A stretch of 45,413 nucleotides of DNA from Bacteroidales bacterium (GCA_021157585.1 JAGGWH010000105.1:1-45413); one strand, 5' to 3'. Numbered from the stretch's first letter, positions 25,247 through 35,385 are shown. The notes: a model not told the origin generated them from the letters alone. Program-made: numbers and translations.

Positions 25247-26998
25247 CTATTTAACCGTATATCTCACTTTTTTGATATAGGTCAATATTAGACCTAAAAA
25301 AAGCATTAAAATCAAAGGAGTAAAAACATTAAATATCTGAATAAGAATTTTATTCTTTTCCACTTTGTTTTTGTCGAGCAGGCGTAAAGTAATTTCTCGT
25401 GATCGGATATTTATAAGTCCATTATCCTGACAAAGGTAATTCATAGCATTTATTATAAAATCTTTGTTTCCATAGGTTCGTCTTGTAAACTGATCGAAAC
25501 CCAAAGGCAAAGGATAATGCTGATTATAATGTATTTGATTTTTAATTATATCGCCATCGGCACTTACCAGCATGCTTGTTTTTTCACTCTCATTTTTTCT
25601 TGGTGGAAGGCTAAATTTATCTTTTAAAGCAGGAGTAATTCTATTAGCAAACAGGCTCTTAAACCGTCCGTCTAAAAGCACCACAACGTCTTGAGGAGGA
25701 GCTTGGTAATTAGCCGCATCGGGTTGCTCTTCCAATAAAGCCAAATCAATAACAGCAGGCGTTGCCACCAATCGCGAATAAAGTGAAGACTTTAATAAAA
25801 TAGTTTTTTTAACATTATTCACAGCTACTGTATCTAAAGTAGAAGGAAATTCCGTCATTATACTATTCAAATTTCGTACAATAGGATGCTGCGATTGCGG
25901 CATTAAAACCGGAAAATATAACCAAGGAAGCAGCTCTTGTTGGGCTTGTTTACCAATCATTCCTGTTACAATGGGAATAGAACGGGAATTAAGATCGAGT
26001 AATAAATTACTGTTTAAACGCACTCCGTATTTAAATAATTGATCGTCTAAATTAAGCTCGTTTTTAAGAGCAACTGTTTGACTGCTATTTTTTAAACTAT
26101 CCATATTTGCAATAACAGGATCAATCAGCCAAAAAACTTTTCCACCATGCATTATGTATTGATCAATAACATATTTGTCACTTTCGGAAAATGCTTTAGT
26201 GGGTTGTGCAATAATTAAAGCATCTATTATAGGTTTATCCAATACTTTTTGGGTAATGGTATCAACGGCAAACACACTACTCATTCTACCATCTATTCTC
26301 AAACTACCCAAGATATAAAATTCGTTTAAAGATTTAACTATATCTGCAACGTAAGCGCCTTTTAACTCGCCATGCCCATCTAAAAAAGCGACAGTAGGTT
26401 TTTTATTATCTTGTATTTTCAGCAAAGCCGATGCTAAGTTAAATTCAAGCGTTTCCACAGAATTATTTAGTATTCGTTCCGGAGACACTCCCATTTGTGT
26501 ATTCAGTAATTCAATGGGAATCTCGTAACCCTTATACTCCAAAATAATCCCCGGGAAAATTAATATCTGACTATTGCCATCTTTTTTATTTACGTGTAAA
26601 TTGGTTGGTTGCAGCCCTTTTTTAACAAGTTCCTGAATTAATGTTTCGCGTTTTTTGTTATCGGCTATGCCTGTAGGATTTATGAAAGTATATTCTATAT
26701 AATGACTATGAGCCTTAAACTCTTCCAACATATCTTGGGTTTCGTTACGCAATCTTTTGAAACCTGCCGGAAAATCACCTTCTAAATACACTTTAAAATA
26801 AGCATAATCATCTAATTCTTTGAGCATTTGAATAGTGGCATCCGAAAGAGTATATCTTTTTTCCTGAGTAAGATCAAAGCGCAAATAAACTTGAGATACT
26901 ATTAGGTTTATTAGAAAAATAGCCACTATTCCAATGAAAAGTCGGATTAAACTTTTTTTCTTGTTTTTCCTCGTTTGATATTTCTTTTTATCTACCAT
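25247..26998 (-). CDS. gldG: Gliding motility ABC transporter-associated protein GldG
   Basis: A 583-residue protein. A basic N-terminus and first membrane segment (LIRLFIGIVAIFLINLIVSQVY, about 17-38) precede a large extracytoplasmic region with RFDLTQEKRYTLSDATIQML, typical of the GldG/ABC_transp_aux family, a TVAFLDGHGEL strand and a C-terminal membrane helix (about 553-575). With GldF (permease) and GldA (ATPase) it forms an ABC complex required for gliding in some Bacteroidota. It overlaps gldF by seven bases. No gldA is in the window. Confidence 0.9.
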   Translation of the reverse strand: MVDKKKYQTRKNKKKSLIRLFIGIVAIFLINLIVSQVYLRFDLTQEKRYTLSDATIQMLKELDDYAYFKVYLEGDFPAGFKRLRNETQDMLEEFKAHSHYIEYTFINPTGIADNKKRETLIQELVKKGLQPTNLHVNKKDGNSQILIFPGIILEYKGYEIPIELLNTQMGVSPERILNNSVETLEFNLASALLKIQDNKKPTVAFLDGHGELKGAYVADIVKSLNEFYILGSLRIDGRMSSVFAVDTITQKVLDKPIIDALIIAQPTKAFSESDKYVIDQYIMHGGKVFWLIDPVIANMDSLKNSSQTVALKNELNLDDQLFKYGVRLNSNLLLDLNSRSIPIVTGMIGKQAQQELLPWLYFPVLMPQSQHPIVRNLNSIMTEFPSTLDTVAVNNVKKTILLKSSLYSRLVATPAVIDLALLEEQPDAANYQAPPQDVVVLLDGRFKSLFANRITPALKDKFSLPPRKNESEKTSMLVSADGDIIKNQIHYNQHYPLPLGFDQFTRRTYGNKDFIINAMNYLCQDNGLINIRSREITLRLLDKNKVEKNKILIQIFNVFTPLILMLFLGLILTYIKKVRYTVK

Positions 26999-27723
26999 TT
27001 TCTTCGACTTAAAAGGGTGTGAGTAAATAAAAGAAACAAAGCTGTCAGGCTAATAAAATATATCAAATCGCGTAAGTCAATAACTCCACGGCGAATGGAT
27101 GTATAATGCGCCTGTATTCCTAAGGATTGTACAAACAAATCAAAATTTCCGAATAAATCGAGAGAATAAATTATCTCAAATCCCAAATAAGCAAAAGCAG
27201 AAATGCTAATACCAATTATAAAAGCGATAATCTGGTTGTCGGTAATAGCCGATGAAAATAATCCAATGGCCACAAAAGCCGAAGCCAAAAATATTAAACC
27301 AATATACGACCCCCAAATAATTCCTAAGTCTAAGTTTCCATAGGGAAAACCAAGCCAATAAACACTCAAAACATAAATTAAACTGGGAATTATGGCTATA
27401 ATAACTAAGCTTAATCCTGCTAAGTATTTTGCTCCTATTATTTGCAAATCGTTTAGCGGACGAGTAAAAAGCAATTCAATAGTTCCTGTTTTTTTCTCTT
27501 CTGAGAACATTCTCATGCTTATGGCAGGAATTAAAAATAGAAATACAAAAGGAGCTAACATAAAAAACGGATCGAGGTTAGCATAAGCAAAATCAAGGAT
27601 ATTGTATTCTGTAGGAAAAACCCATAAAAACAAACCCGTAATAAGTAAAAACACCAAGATTACAACATAACCAATTAGTGTATTTAAAAAAGCTGCTATT
27701 TCTTTTTTGTATAGTGCAAACAT
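26992..27723 (-). CDS. gldF: Gliding motility ABC transporter permease GldF
   Basis: A 243-residue ABC-2 type permease with six membrane helices. The N-terminus MFALYKKEIAAFLNTLIGYV and the segment SMRMFSEEKKTGTIELLFTR (about 69-88) are typical of GldF and NosY-like permeases. It is the membrane channel of the GldAFG complex; its ATPase must be encoded elsewhere. The gene begins 23 bases after the SAM hydrolase-like gene and overlaps gldG, so the three form an operon. Confidence 0.9.
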   Translation of the reverse strand: MFALYKKEIAAFLNTLIGYVVILVFLLITGLFLWVFPTEYNILDFAYANLDPFFMLAPFVFLFLIPAISMRMFSEEKKTGTIELLFTRPLNDLQIIGAKYLAGLSLVIIAIIPSLIYVLSVYWLGFPYGNLDLGIIWGSYIGLIFLASAFVAIGLFSSAITDNQIIAFIIGISISAFAYLGFEIIYSLDLFGNFDLFVQSLGIQAHYTSIRRGVIDLRDLIYFISLTALFLLFTHTLLSRRKW

Positions 27724-27746
27724 GAAAACTACAATCTTTTTGCGCT

Positions 27747-28529
27747 TTAAGTAAGTACTTCTATTCGTATTACATCATCAATTCCTAAGCCCAACAAACC
27801 ACTTGCTTTTCCTTTGTTTATAGAAATTTCGAGATAGTTTTCCGAATCGAAAAGAGCTAATAATTCACCCTCACTAACATCCATATACGATTTGCTAATA
27901 TTGGTGATTTCGTAGCTTCCGGCACGTAACAGAATCTTAAATTCCCTCCCTTTAACAACTTCTTTAAACGAATCTTCAGTAATATTGGTAATCACATTCT
28001 GATAACTATCTATATAAATAACTTTTCCTTTTATCAGATTAGTTTCTATAACGGGTTTAAACGATATTTTATTAGTTAAAAACTCTCTTTTTTCACCAAG
28101 AAGCATAATATCGTTACCTTCAATTAAATGCATAGCCGCCTGAACAAACACATCTTTAGTCGAAAATGAAAAACGGTTGGAAGTTTGTATAATATCAAGC
28201 TCAATGATTAGTTCCGGAGTTTCGTCAAACATTAAAGCAAAAACACCATTGTCGGCACCAATAAAATAATGCTTGTTATATTTAATTAAAACATGCGGCA
28301 TTTCTATAGACGCTTCGGTATTTACACCTACAATGTGAATAGTCCCTTCAGGAAAATTTTTATAAGCACTTTTTAAAATAAAGGAAGCTTGATTCAAATC
28401 GAAAGGAGGTATCTGATGCGATATATCAATTAATGTAACCTCAGGAATACTGCGTAAGAAAGCCCCTTTAACAGAAGCCAAATAATGATCTTTAAGACCC
28501 CAGTCTGATGTTAGTGTAATAATTGACAT
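27747..28529 (-). CDS. SAM hydrolase / SAM-dependent halogenase family protein (DUF62)
   Basis: A 260-residue DUF62 protein. The N-terminal signature IITLTSDWGLKDHYLASVKG, the DISHQIPPFD loop and the ADNGVFALMF segment match bacterial SAM:hydroxide adenosyltransferases, which split S-adenosylmethionine into adenosine and methionine using water; fluorinases and chlorinases are a small offshoot. Nothing here points to halogenation. It heads the gldF-gldG operon. A -7 box (TACATTTG on the minus strand, plus 28562-28569) lies 32 bases upstream. Confidence 0.87.
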   Translation of the reverse strand: MSIITLTSDWGLKDHYLASVKGAFLRSIPEVTLIDISHQIPPFDLNQASFILKSAYKNFPEGTIHIVGVNTEASIEMPHVLIKYNKHYFIGADNGVFALMFDETPELIIELDIIQTSNRFSFSTKDVFVQAAMHLIEGNDIMLLGEKREFLTNKISFKPVIETNLIKGKVIYIDSYQNVITNITEDSFKEVVKGREFKILLRAGSYEITNISKSYMDVSEGELLALFDSENYLEISINKGKASGLLGLGIDDVIRIEVLT

Positions 28530-28910
28530 TTGCTTAAATTTTATGTACGAAATTTTGTTTTCAAATGTACATTAATTTTATTATCCATAAAAATACTTAA
28601 ACGCATAAAAAATTAAACTTTTAGTATGGTTGTTACTTAATTAAGTAATCTATTTACACACTCATAATACAATACATTTGTTGTTCTTGTATAAAAAAAC
28701 AAGCCAAAAAATCTATTCTCATAAACTCTTTTTAATAAGCCAAGCTCGGTATAAAGAATATTTTACAAATTTTCTCCGGTAAATCATTATTTTTCAGAAA
28801 TTTGCTATGGTTTTATAATAATTGGAATACCGTTAATGAGCTATTTAAGGTTTTCTCTTATTAGTCGTTTTTAATCGTTATAATATCTGTAAACAATTAA
28901 TAATATTTCT
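28530..28910. other. Divergent intergenic region between DUF62 and phoH
   Basis: An AT-rich spacer with no coding potential that I can support. It contains a minus-strand -7 box (28562-28569), a perfect 16-bp palindrome (28633-28648) and a plus-strand -7 box TACATTTG (28673-28680). The long stretch from 28681 to the phoH start shows no recognisable motif. Confidence 0.6.
28633..28648. promoter_or_regulatory. Perfect 16-bp palindrome upstream of phoH
   Basis: TTACTTAATTAAGTAA is identical on both strands and lies 25 bases before a TACATTTG -7 box (28673-28680), a position suited to an activator or repressor dimer. No cognate regulator can be named. Confidence 0.4.
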
Positions 28911-29876
28911 ATGGGAGAAAAAATACTTAGTGTTAAAGGTTACGATCCGCTATCAATCTTCGGTATTAACGAGAATAATTTAGAAGTTATTCGTAGTTTA
29001 TTTCCACAACTAAAAATAATTGTTCGTGGTGAAATGATTAAAGTTATAGGTTCTGATAAATCAGTTAAAACTTTTGAAAATTATTTTGATCAGGTTTTAT
29101 TACATTTTGAACAGTTTCAATCAATTTCCGAATCCGACCTTAAAATGCTTGCTGATAAAGATATTAAAGTAGGAGAAAAAGCACTTCCTAATGATGTTTT
29201 AGTGCATGGAAGAAATGGCGCTCAAATTAAAGCACGAACAGAAAATCAGAGAAAAATGGTAGATTCGGTTAATAATAACGATTTAACTTTTGCCATTGGT
29301 CCTGCCGGAACAGGAAAAACATATACCGCTGTTGCTCTTGCTGTTAGAGCATTAAAAAACAAAGAAGTTAAAAGAGTTATTTTAGCTCGTCCGGCAGTAG
29401 AAGCCGGCGAAAATTTGGGGTTTTTACCCGGCGATATGAAAGAAAAACTCGACCCTTATATGATGCCTCTTTATGATGCATTACGCGATATGTTACCCGC
29501 ATCCAAGCTGGAAAAATATTTAGAGGATGGAACTATTGAAATTGCTCCTTTGGCATATATGCGTGGTCGAACACTGGATTATGTTTTTGCCATTCTTGAT
29601 GAGGCACAAAATGCCACACAAAATCAACTAAAAATGTTCTTAACACGAATGGGGAAAACGGCAAAATTTATAGTCACTGGAGATATTACACAAATAGATC
29701 TGCCAAAAAAACACCATTCGGGTTTGGTTCAGGCAACTAAAATCTTAAAAAATATTCCAAACATTAAAATAGTGGTCTTAAACAATAGCGATATTGTACG
29801 TCATCCCTTGGTTGGAAAAATAATAGACGCCTATAAAACAGAAGAAACCCAAATGGGATTTCATGCTAAATTATAA
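28911..29876 (+). CDS. PhoH family P-loop ATPase
   Basis: A 321-residue PhoH-like protein. A short N-terminal RNA-binding-like region (about 20-70, KH-like) precedes the ATPase: Walker A GPAGTGKT (130-137), then RPAVEAGENLGFLPGDMKEK and the Walker B VFAILDEAQN, with the FIVTGDITQIDLP sensor segment. The family hydrolyses ATP, with links to RNA metabolism and phosphate starvation, but the precise role is unsettled. purC follows after 194 bases. Family call firm, function loose. Confidence 0.92.
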   Translation: MGEKILSVKGYDPLSIFGINENNLEVIRSLFPQLKIIVRGEMIKVIGSDKSVKTFENYFDQVLLHFEQFQSISESDLKMLADKDIKVGEKALPNDVLVHGRNGAQIKARTENQRKMVDSVNNNDLTFAIGPAGTGKTYTAVALAVRALKNKEVKRVILARPAVEAGENLGFLPGDMKEKLDPYMMPLYDALRDMLPASKLEKYLEDGTIEIAPLAYMRGRTLDYVFAILDEAQNATQNQLKMFLTRMGKTAKFIVTGDITQIDLPKKHHSGLVQATKILKNIPNIKIVVLNNSDIVRHPLVGKIIDAYKTEETQMGFHAKL

Positions 29877-30070
29877 AAAACAAAAAGTGATAATTCATTG
29901 ATAATATATATCTTTACATTTTAAAAAAGCTCAAAATATATAAATAATTATAATGAGACGGGCATATATAAATTATCGTTTACTACAAAGGGTAATGGTT
30001 GTTTTTCACTTGCTATTTCTTCCGAATAATCGGAATCGCTTATCTGTCCAGAACATAAAATTATAAACAG

Positions 30071-31015
30071 ATGAACACTATTGTTAAATCAGATTTTAAT
30101 TTTCCGGAATTAACCAATGTATATAAAGGCAAAGTTCGCGATGTATACACTATTCGAGAAGAGTTATTAGTTATGTTGGTTAGCGATCGTATATCAGCCT
30201 TTGATGTAGTTTTACCCAAGGGAATACCGTATAAAGGGCAGGTTTTAAATCAGATAGCATCAAAATTTTTAGATGCTACTGTCGATATTGTTCCAAATTG
30301 GAAAATGGCCACCCCAGATCCTATGGTTACTGTGGGAATACAATGCGAACCCTTTCCAATAGAAATGATTATCAGAGCCTATTTAACCGGATCTTCGTGG
30401 CGTTCTTACAAAAATGGAGCTCGCGAAATTTGTGGTATTCCAATTCCCGACGGTATGCGCGAACATCAGCGTTTTCCAGCTCCAATTATTACTCCAACAA
30501 CCAAGGCAGAACAGGGTGCTCATGATGAGGATATTTCAAAAACCCGCATCTTACGAGGTGGATTAGTATCGCCCGAAGATTATGCTTTACTTGAAAAATT
30601 TACCACAAAACTTTTTGAACGAGGTAGTCAAATGGCAGAAGAACGCGGACTTATTTTGGTTGATACTAAATACGAATTTGGGAAAAAGGACGGTAAAATT
30701 TACTTGATTGATGAAATCCACACTCCCGATTCTTCTCGATATTTCTATAAAAACGAATACGAAGAACGTTTTGCTAAAGGCAAAAATCAAAAACAACTTT
30801 CTAAAGAATTTGTGCGCGAATGGCTGATGGATAATGGATTCCAAGGTCGTGATGGTGATATAATGCCCGAAATGACAGATGAATTTATTACCTCTGTTTC
30901 CGAAAGATATATTGAACTATACGAACAAATTACCGGTGAAAAATTTGTAAAAGCAGATACTTCAGATATTTTAGCACGTGTAGAAAAAAACATTCTTTCT
31001 TATCTGAAGAAATAA
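30071..31015 (+). CDS. purC: Phosphoribosylaminoimidazole-succinocarboxamide synthase
   Basis: A 314-residue SAICAR synthase of the longer class, joining aspartate to CAIR with ATP in purine synthesis. Visible motifs: [28 protein letters not shown], the [17 protein letters not shown] substrate loop, LVDTKYEFG and [12 protein letters not shown]. The start at 30071 gives the usual short N-terminus. A small inverted repeat (TTCCGA and TCGGAA, 30020-30035) lies in the upstream spacer. A terminator follows. Confidence 0.94.
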   Translation: MNTIVKSDFNFPELTNVYKGKVRDVYTIREELLVMLVSDRISAFDVVLPKGIPYKGQVLNQIASKFLDATVDIVPNWKMATPDPMVTVGIQCEPFPIEMIIRAYLTGSSWRSYKNGAREICGIPIPDGMREHQRFPAPIITPTTKAEQGAHDEDISKTRILRGGLVSPEDYALLEKFTTKLFERGSQMAEERGLILVDTKYEFGKKDGKIYLIDEIHTPDSSRYFYKNEYEERFAKGKNQKQLSKEFVREWLMDNGFQGRDGDIMPEMTDEFITSVSERYIELYEQITGEKFVKADTSDILARVEKNILSYLKK

Positions 31016-31041
31016 AATACCAAAATATCAAGAAAAACGTT

Positions 31042-31080
31042 ATAAAAGCTCAGATGAAATATCTTCGTCGGAGCTTTTAT
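31042..31080 (+). terminator. Terminator of purC
   Basis: Arms ATAAAAGCTC (31042-31051) and GAGCTTTTAT (31071-31080) pair perfectly, and the intervening bases extend the stem (GATGAA with TTCGTC). An AT-rich tail follows. Confidence 0.65.
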
Positions 31081-31140
31081 ATTTATCTTATAATTAAAAG
31101 TCGAAAAATTGATTATTATTGTCGCTAAAATATACCCGGA

Positions 31141-33456
31141 ATGAAATACACCACACTTATTATACTTTTTCTTTTTCAAACTTATTTTCTTTCAGCTCAA
31201 AATATTCCTCTTGGTCATTGGCGCGACGAACTACCTTACAGCCAGCTTACATCTATTACAGAATCAGAAGATTTTGTATACGCCGCTACACCCTACAGCA
31301 TCCTCAGTTTCCATAAAAAAGAAGCGGTACTCGATCGTATTTCTAAAGTGAATGGCTTGAATGATTTCGGGATTAGTACCATTCGTTATAATCCGGAATA
31401 CAAAACACTGTTTATTGCTTATACCAATGCTAATATTGATTTAATAAAAAACGGAGAAATTGTAAATCTATCTGATATAAAGCGAAAAACCATTTTAGGT
31501 AATAAAACCATTAATGATATTTTCTTTATTAATCAGTTTGCTTATTTATCTTGCGGATTTGGAATAGTGGTTGTTGATATTGAGCGCGAAGAAATAAAAG
31601 ACACCTATTATGTTGGAGAAAATGGAGAAAATGTTGAGGTTTTTGATTTAGATGTTTTAGACGGAGAATTTTTTGCAGCAACGGAAAACGGTATTTACCG
31701 AGCAAATATCGATAATCCAAACTTAGCAAATTTCAATAATTGGATTAAGCTAACTCATTTGCCTTTTCAGGATGCTCCCTATAATCATATTGTGGCTTTT
31801 CAGGATGAGCTTGTTGTAAATAGGTTTACTAATAGCTCTAAAGATCAGATGTTTGCCATAACATCAAACTCGTGGAAGGAAATGATATCCCCTATTAACG
31901 ATAAGGTTTTAAATCTTGATGTTAGTAATGATAAATTATTATGTTCACATAAATATTCTTTAGGGATTTTTAATTCCGATTTTTCATTTGATCGTAAAAT
32001 ATATACTTATGGCGAAGGCTTTGAAATAACTCTTCAGCCTAATGCTGTTCTTACTTCTTCTGACGGGAATTATTATATAGCCGATAGAGCTCAGGGCTTA
32101 GTTAGTTCTCCGGATTTACAGCATTTTCAGAGTCATATTTTAAATGGACCACGTACTACAAAAGTTTTTGATATGTCTGTTGTAGGATCAAAAGTTGTAG
32201 TTGCTGCCGGAGGCAGAACCGATTCTTATGGGAATGTGTATATGAAAGACGGCATTTTTACTTATACAGATGGCTTTTGGACTAATTATTACAAGGGCAA
32301 TGTACCCGCTTTAGACACAGCTTACGACTTTGTTTGTGTTGATATAAATCCTAATAATCCCAACGAATATGCCGTTGGAACTTGGGGGAAAGGATTATAC
32401 ACTTTTGATGAAAACGGTTTTGTAGAAGCATATGGAAGACATAATAGCAGTTTAACTCCCAATTCTATCTACAGTCATATTATGCGTTTGGGTGGTGTTG
32501 CCTACGATTCTAAAAATAATTTATGGGTAGCTTCCGCTGAATCTAATGCTCTTTTGCATAAGCGTGAACCTTCAGGAGAGTGGACTCCCTTTGAATTTGG
32601 TGCTTGGAGTTCATACAACATAAAAGATATGTTGGCAGATAATAGAGATTATTTGTGGATGTCGGTACGTATAGGCGGAGTATATTCACTTTTAGTATTT
32701 GATGAAAGTCGGCCAACAGGTCAACAGCTTAAAGGCTTGAGTACGGCTGTTGGAAGTGGAAATATACCCGGAACTATGGTATTGTCTTTAGCTTGCGATT
32801 TAGATGGCGAAATGTGGATAGGAACGGATAAAGGTATAGGTGTTATTTATCAAGCAGAGAATATTTTTTATGGAGGAGATTATGATGCTCAAAAAATTAT
32901 TGTAGAACGCGATGGTTACGCTCAATATTTGCTCGATAAAGAGAAAGTAAAAACCATAGCTGTTGATGGTGCTAACCGTAAATGGATAGGAACAGAAAGG
33001 GCAGGAGTATTTTTACTTTCTGCCGACGGTCAGGAAGAATTGCTTCATTTTACAACAGAAAATAGTCCGTTGTATTCTGATAATATCACACAAATTGGAA
33101 TAAATGATGATGGCGAAGTATATATTGGAACCGATCAGGGTTTGATTGTTTATAAAGGAACGGCAACCAAAGGAGAAGAAGAAAATATTTTTGCAGATGT
33201 TTATGCTTATCCCAATCCCGTGCGACCAGATTATGTAGGTCCAATTGCCATTAAAGGTTTAAGTCGAGATGCTTTTATAAAAATTACAGACATCAGCGGA
33301 CGCTTGGTAAATGAAATTAGATCTGATGGCGGTCAAGCTATTTGGAGTGGCAATAACCTACAAGGAGATCGTGTGCAAACAGGTATTTATTTAGTTTTTA
33401 TTGCTAATACCGACGGCTCAGAAAGCATAGTAACAAAAATTATGTTTATACATTAA
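31141..33456 (+). CDS. porZ: PorZ-like type IX secretion beta-propeller protein
   Basis: A 771-residue exported protein. The signal peptide MKYTTLIILFLFQTYFLSAQ precedes repeated propeller blades; the first reads HWRDELPYSQLTSITESEDF, then YAATPYSILSF and RISKVNGLNDFGIS, the PorZ N-terminal pattern. Later blades carry WIGTDKGIGVI and YIGTDQGLIVY two-component-regulator-propeller motifs. The last ~80 residues (VYAYPNPVRPDY..., ISGRLVNEI, GIYLVFI) are a T9SS type A sorting domain. In Porphyromonas PorZ belongs to the surface attachment complex with PorU, PorV and PorQ. It stands alone here. Confidence 0.87.
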   Translation: MKYTTLIILFLFQTYFLSAQNIPLGHWRDELPYSQLTSITESEDFVYAATPYSILSFHKKEAVLDRISKVNGLNDFGISTIRYNPEYKTLFIAYTNANIDLIKNGEIVNLSDIKRKTILGNKTINDIFFINQFAYLSCGFGIVVVDIEREEIKDTYYVGENGENVEVFDLDVLDGEFFAATENGIYRANIDNPNLANFNNWIKLTHLPFQDAPYNHIVAFQDELVVNRFTNSSKDQMFAITSNSWKEMISPINDKVLNLDVSNDKLLCSHKYSLGIFNSDFSFDRKIYTYGEGFEITLQPNAVLTSSDGNYYIADRAQGLVSSPDLQHFQSHILNGPRTTKVFDMSVVGSKVVVAAGGRTDSYGNVYMKDGIFTYTDGFWTNYYKGNVPALDTAYDFVCVDINPNNPNEYAVGTWGKGLYTFDENGFVEAYGRHNSSLTPNSIYSHIMRLGGVAYDSKNNLWVASAESNALLHKREPSGEWTPFEFGAWSSYNIKDMLADNRDYLWMSVRIGGVYSLLVFDESRPTGQQLKGLSTAVGSGNIPGTMVLSLACDLDGEMWIGTDKGIGVIYQAENIFYGGDYDAQKIIVERDGYAQYLLDKEKVKTIAVDGANRKWIGTERAGVFLLSADGQEELLHFTTENSPLYSDNITQIGINDDGEVYIGTDQGLIVYKGTATKGEEENIFADVYAYPNPVRPDYVGPIAIKGLSRDAFIKITDISGRLVNEIRSDGGQAIWSGNNLQGDRVQTGIYLVFIANTDGSESIVTKIMFIH

Positions 33457-33502
33457 ATTGTATAAAATCGAATATTATTCCTCAAATAAAAAGAAATATT
33501 AT

Positions 33503-33994
33503 TTATATTCCTTTTAGCTCTTTAGCATTAAAAGTAAGCGGTAGTAAATCGGAAATACCATTAATTATTTGAACCTTCCCTCCGGGTTCAGATAAAATAA
33601 CGCGCATCTTTAGTTTATAAAGATGTTCATATTCTGCCATTACTTGGCGACAAGAGCCACAAGGGGCAAGAGGTGCAGTAAATTTAATCTGATCTGAATC
33701 TACAGCAATTGCAATAGCCAACATAGGAGTATTGGGATAATTAGCAGAAGCATAGTACATAGCAACACGTTCGGCACATAAACCGGAAGGATAAGCTGCA
33801 TTTTCCTGATTATTTCCCGTTACAATCTTACCATTTTCTAATAAAACAGCAGCACCAACACGAAATTGAGAATAAGGAGCATAAGCTGATTTACAGGCTA
33901 TCTGAGCTTTATTAAGTAATTCTCTATCCGAAGTATTTAATTCATCGAAACTCTGATAATCTTCTATTTCAATAATATGTTTTATTTTTTTCAT
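33503..33994 (-). CDS. cdd: Cytidine deaminase
   Basis: A 163-residue homotetrameric-type cytidine deaminase converting (deoxy)cytidine to (deoxy)uridine in pyrimidine salvage. The zinc site is complete: Cys73 and the catalytic Glu75 in GLCAERVAMYYA, Cys112 and Cys115 in APCGSCRQVMAEY. The substrate segment YAPYSQFRVGAAVLLENG is conserved. About 20 residues precede the usual start, common in this phylum. It lies 95 bases downstream of purA on the same strand with its own -7 box (TAACTTTG on the minus strand, plus 34056-34063). Confidence 0.94.
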   Translation of the reverse strand: MKKIKHIIEIEDYQSFDELNTSDRELLNKAQIACKSAYAPYSQFRVGAAVLLENGKIVTGNNQENAAYPSGLCAERVAMYYASANYPNTPMLAIAIAVDSDQIKFTAPLAPCGSCRQVMAEYEHLYKLKMRVILSEPGGKVQIINGISDLLPLTFNAKELKGI

Positions 33995-34055
33995 CAGTAT
34001 CCTTTAAGTAAATGCAAGCAGATAAAAACTCTGTGTTTATACCGTTTGCGGGGCG

Positions 34056-34063
34056 CAAAGTTA
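34056..34063 (-). promoter_or_regulatory. Candidate -7 box for cdd
   Basis: Minus-strand TAACTTTG, 62 bases before the cdd start and inside the purA-cdd gap. No well-spaced -33 element is visible. Confidence 0.4.
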
Positions 34064-34089
34064 CAAAAAACCAAGTAATTCCCGAATAA

Positions 34090-35385
34090 TTATTTATTAC
34101 GGAATAATGTTTGCGTTCTATCAGGACCAACAGAAATTATAGAAACAGGAACTTCAGCTTGCTGTTCAATATAGGTGATATAATCCATAAGGCTTTGAGG
34201 TAAATCTTCAACTTTCTGAATTTTACTAATATTTGTTTTCCAACCTTTAAAAGATTTATATGCAGCTTGTAATTTAGAATCGTTTATTTCATAAGGGAAA
34301 TAGTCTATTTTTTGCTCACCATAATTATATTCATCACAAATATTTATAGTCTCAAATTCATCCATTACATCGCCTTTGGTAATAATCAAATCACTAACTC
34401 CATTAAGCATAATGGCATATTTTAGTGCGGGTAAATCGAGCCATCCGCAACGTCGTGGACGACCGGTAGTTGCGCCAAATTCATGTCCTGCTTTTCGCAA
34501 GTCTTCTCCAATTTCATCAAATAATTCGGTTGGGAAAGGACCATTTCCTACACGAGTACAATAGGCTTTAAAAACTCCAAATACACGACCTATCTTTTGT
34601 GGTGCAACACCCAAACCGGAACATACGCTGCTAACAATAGTGTTTGATGAGGTTACAAAAGGATAACTTCCAAAATCAATATCTAACATTGTACCCTGAG
34701 CGCCTTCTGCTAAAACAGTTTCGCCTGCTTTTAATGCCGAGTTAATAAAGTGTTCACTATCTACGAGCGTTATTGATTTTAGAGTATCTAAAGCCTCCAT
34801 CCAGCCTTTTTCATATTCTTTAAATGATTTTCCGTCAATTTGAAAATTATCTAAATCGAAATTGTAATTATTAACTATTTCAAAATGTTTTTCTCTTTTC
34901 TGATTATACCTCTCTTCAAAATTATCCAACAAAATATCTCCAACTCGTAAGCCTGTCCTACTAATTTTGTCGGTATAAGTCGGGCCTATTCCTTTTAATG
35001 TTGATCCAATTTTATTTCCTTCTTTGGATTCTTCGTAAACAGCATCGAGCAGGCGATGAGTTGGTAAAATTAGATGTGCTTTTTTAGAAATATACAAATT
35101 CAGTAAAGGGTTTATTCCACTAACTTTTAATTTTTCTATTTCTTGCTTAAAAACATACGAATCTATTATTACTCCATTTCCAATTAAATTTTTGGTTTTA
35201 GAGTGAAAAATTCCGGAAGGAATAGTGTGTAATACATGCTTTTGTCCGTTAAACTCAAGTGTATGACCGGCATTAGGTCCGCCCTGAAATCTGGCAATAA
35301 TATCGTATTTAGGAGTGAAAACATCTACTATTTTACCTTTTCCTTCATCGCCCCATTGCAAACCTAAAAGAACATCAACCTTCAT
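34090..35385 (-). CDS. purA: Adenylosuccinate synthase
   Basis: A 431-residue enzyme making adenylosuccinate from IMP, aspartate and GTP. Diagnostic segments: the P-loop-like QWGDEGKGK (10-18), GGPNAGHTLEFNGQKHVLHT, then GIGPTYTDKISRTGLRVGDI, EGAQGTMLDIDFGSYPFVTS and TTGRPRRCGWLDL. Length is normal. Upstream lies a hairpin (35432-35455) and a -7 box (TATATTTG on the minus strand, plus 35466-35473), giving a leader of about 75 bases. Confidence 0.95.
   Translation of the reverse strand: MKVDVLLGLQWGDEGKGKIVDVFTPKYDIIARFQGGPNAGHTLEFNGQKHVLHTIPSGIFHSKTKNLIGNGVIIDSYVFKQEIEKLKVSGINPLLNLYISKKAHLILPTHRLLDAVYEESKEGNKIGSTLKGIGPTYTDKISRTGLRVGDILLDNFEERYNQKREKHFEIVNNYNFDLDNFQIDGKSFKEYEKGWMEALDTLKSITLVDSEHFINSALKAGETVLAEGAQGTMLDIDFGSYPFVTSSNTIVSSVCSGLGVAPQKIGRVFGVFKAYCTRVGNGPFPTELFDEIGEDLRKAGHEFGATTGRPRRCGWLDLPALKYAIMLNGVSDLIITKGDVMDEFETINICDEYNYGEQKIDYFPYEINDSKLQAAYKSFKGWKTNISKIQKVEDLPQSLMDYITYIEQQAEVPVSIISVGPDRTQTLFRNK

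Noticed and set aside
29953-30066. 37-codon open frame ending four bases before purC
   Set aside because: A basic, low-information peptide in an AT-rich spacer with no good initiation context; a frame of this size is expected by chance. A leader peptide cannot be excluded.
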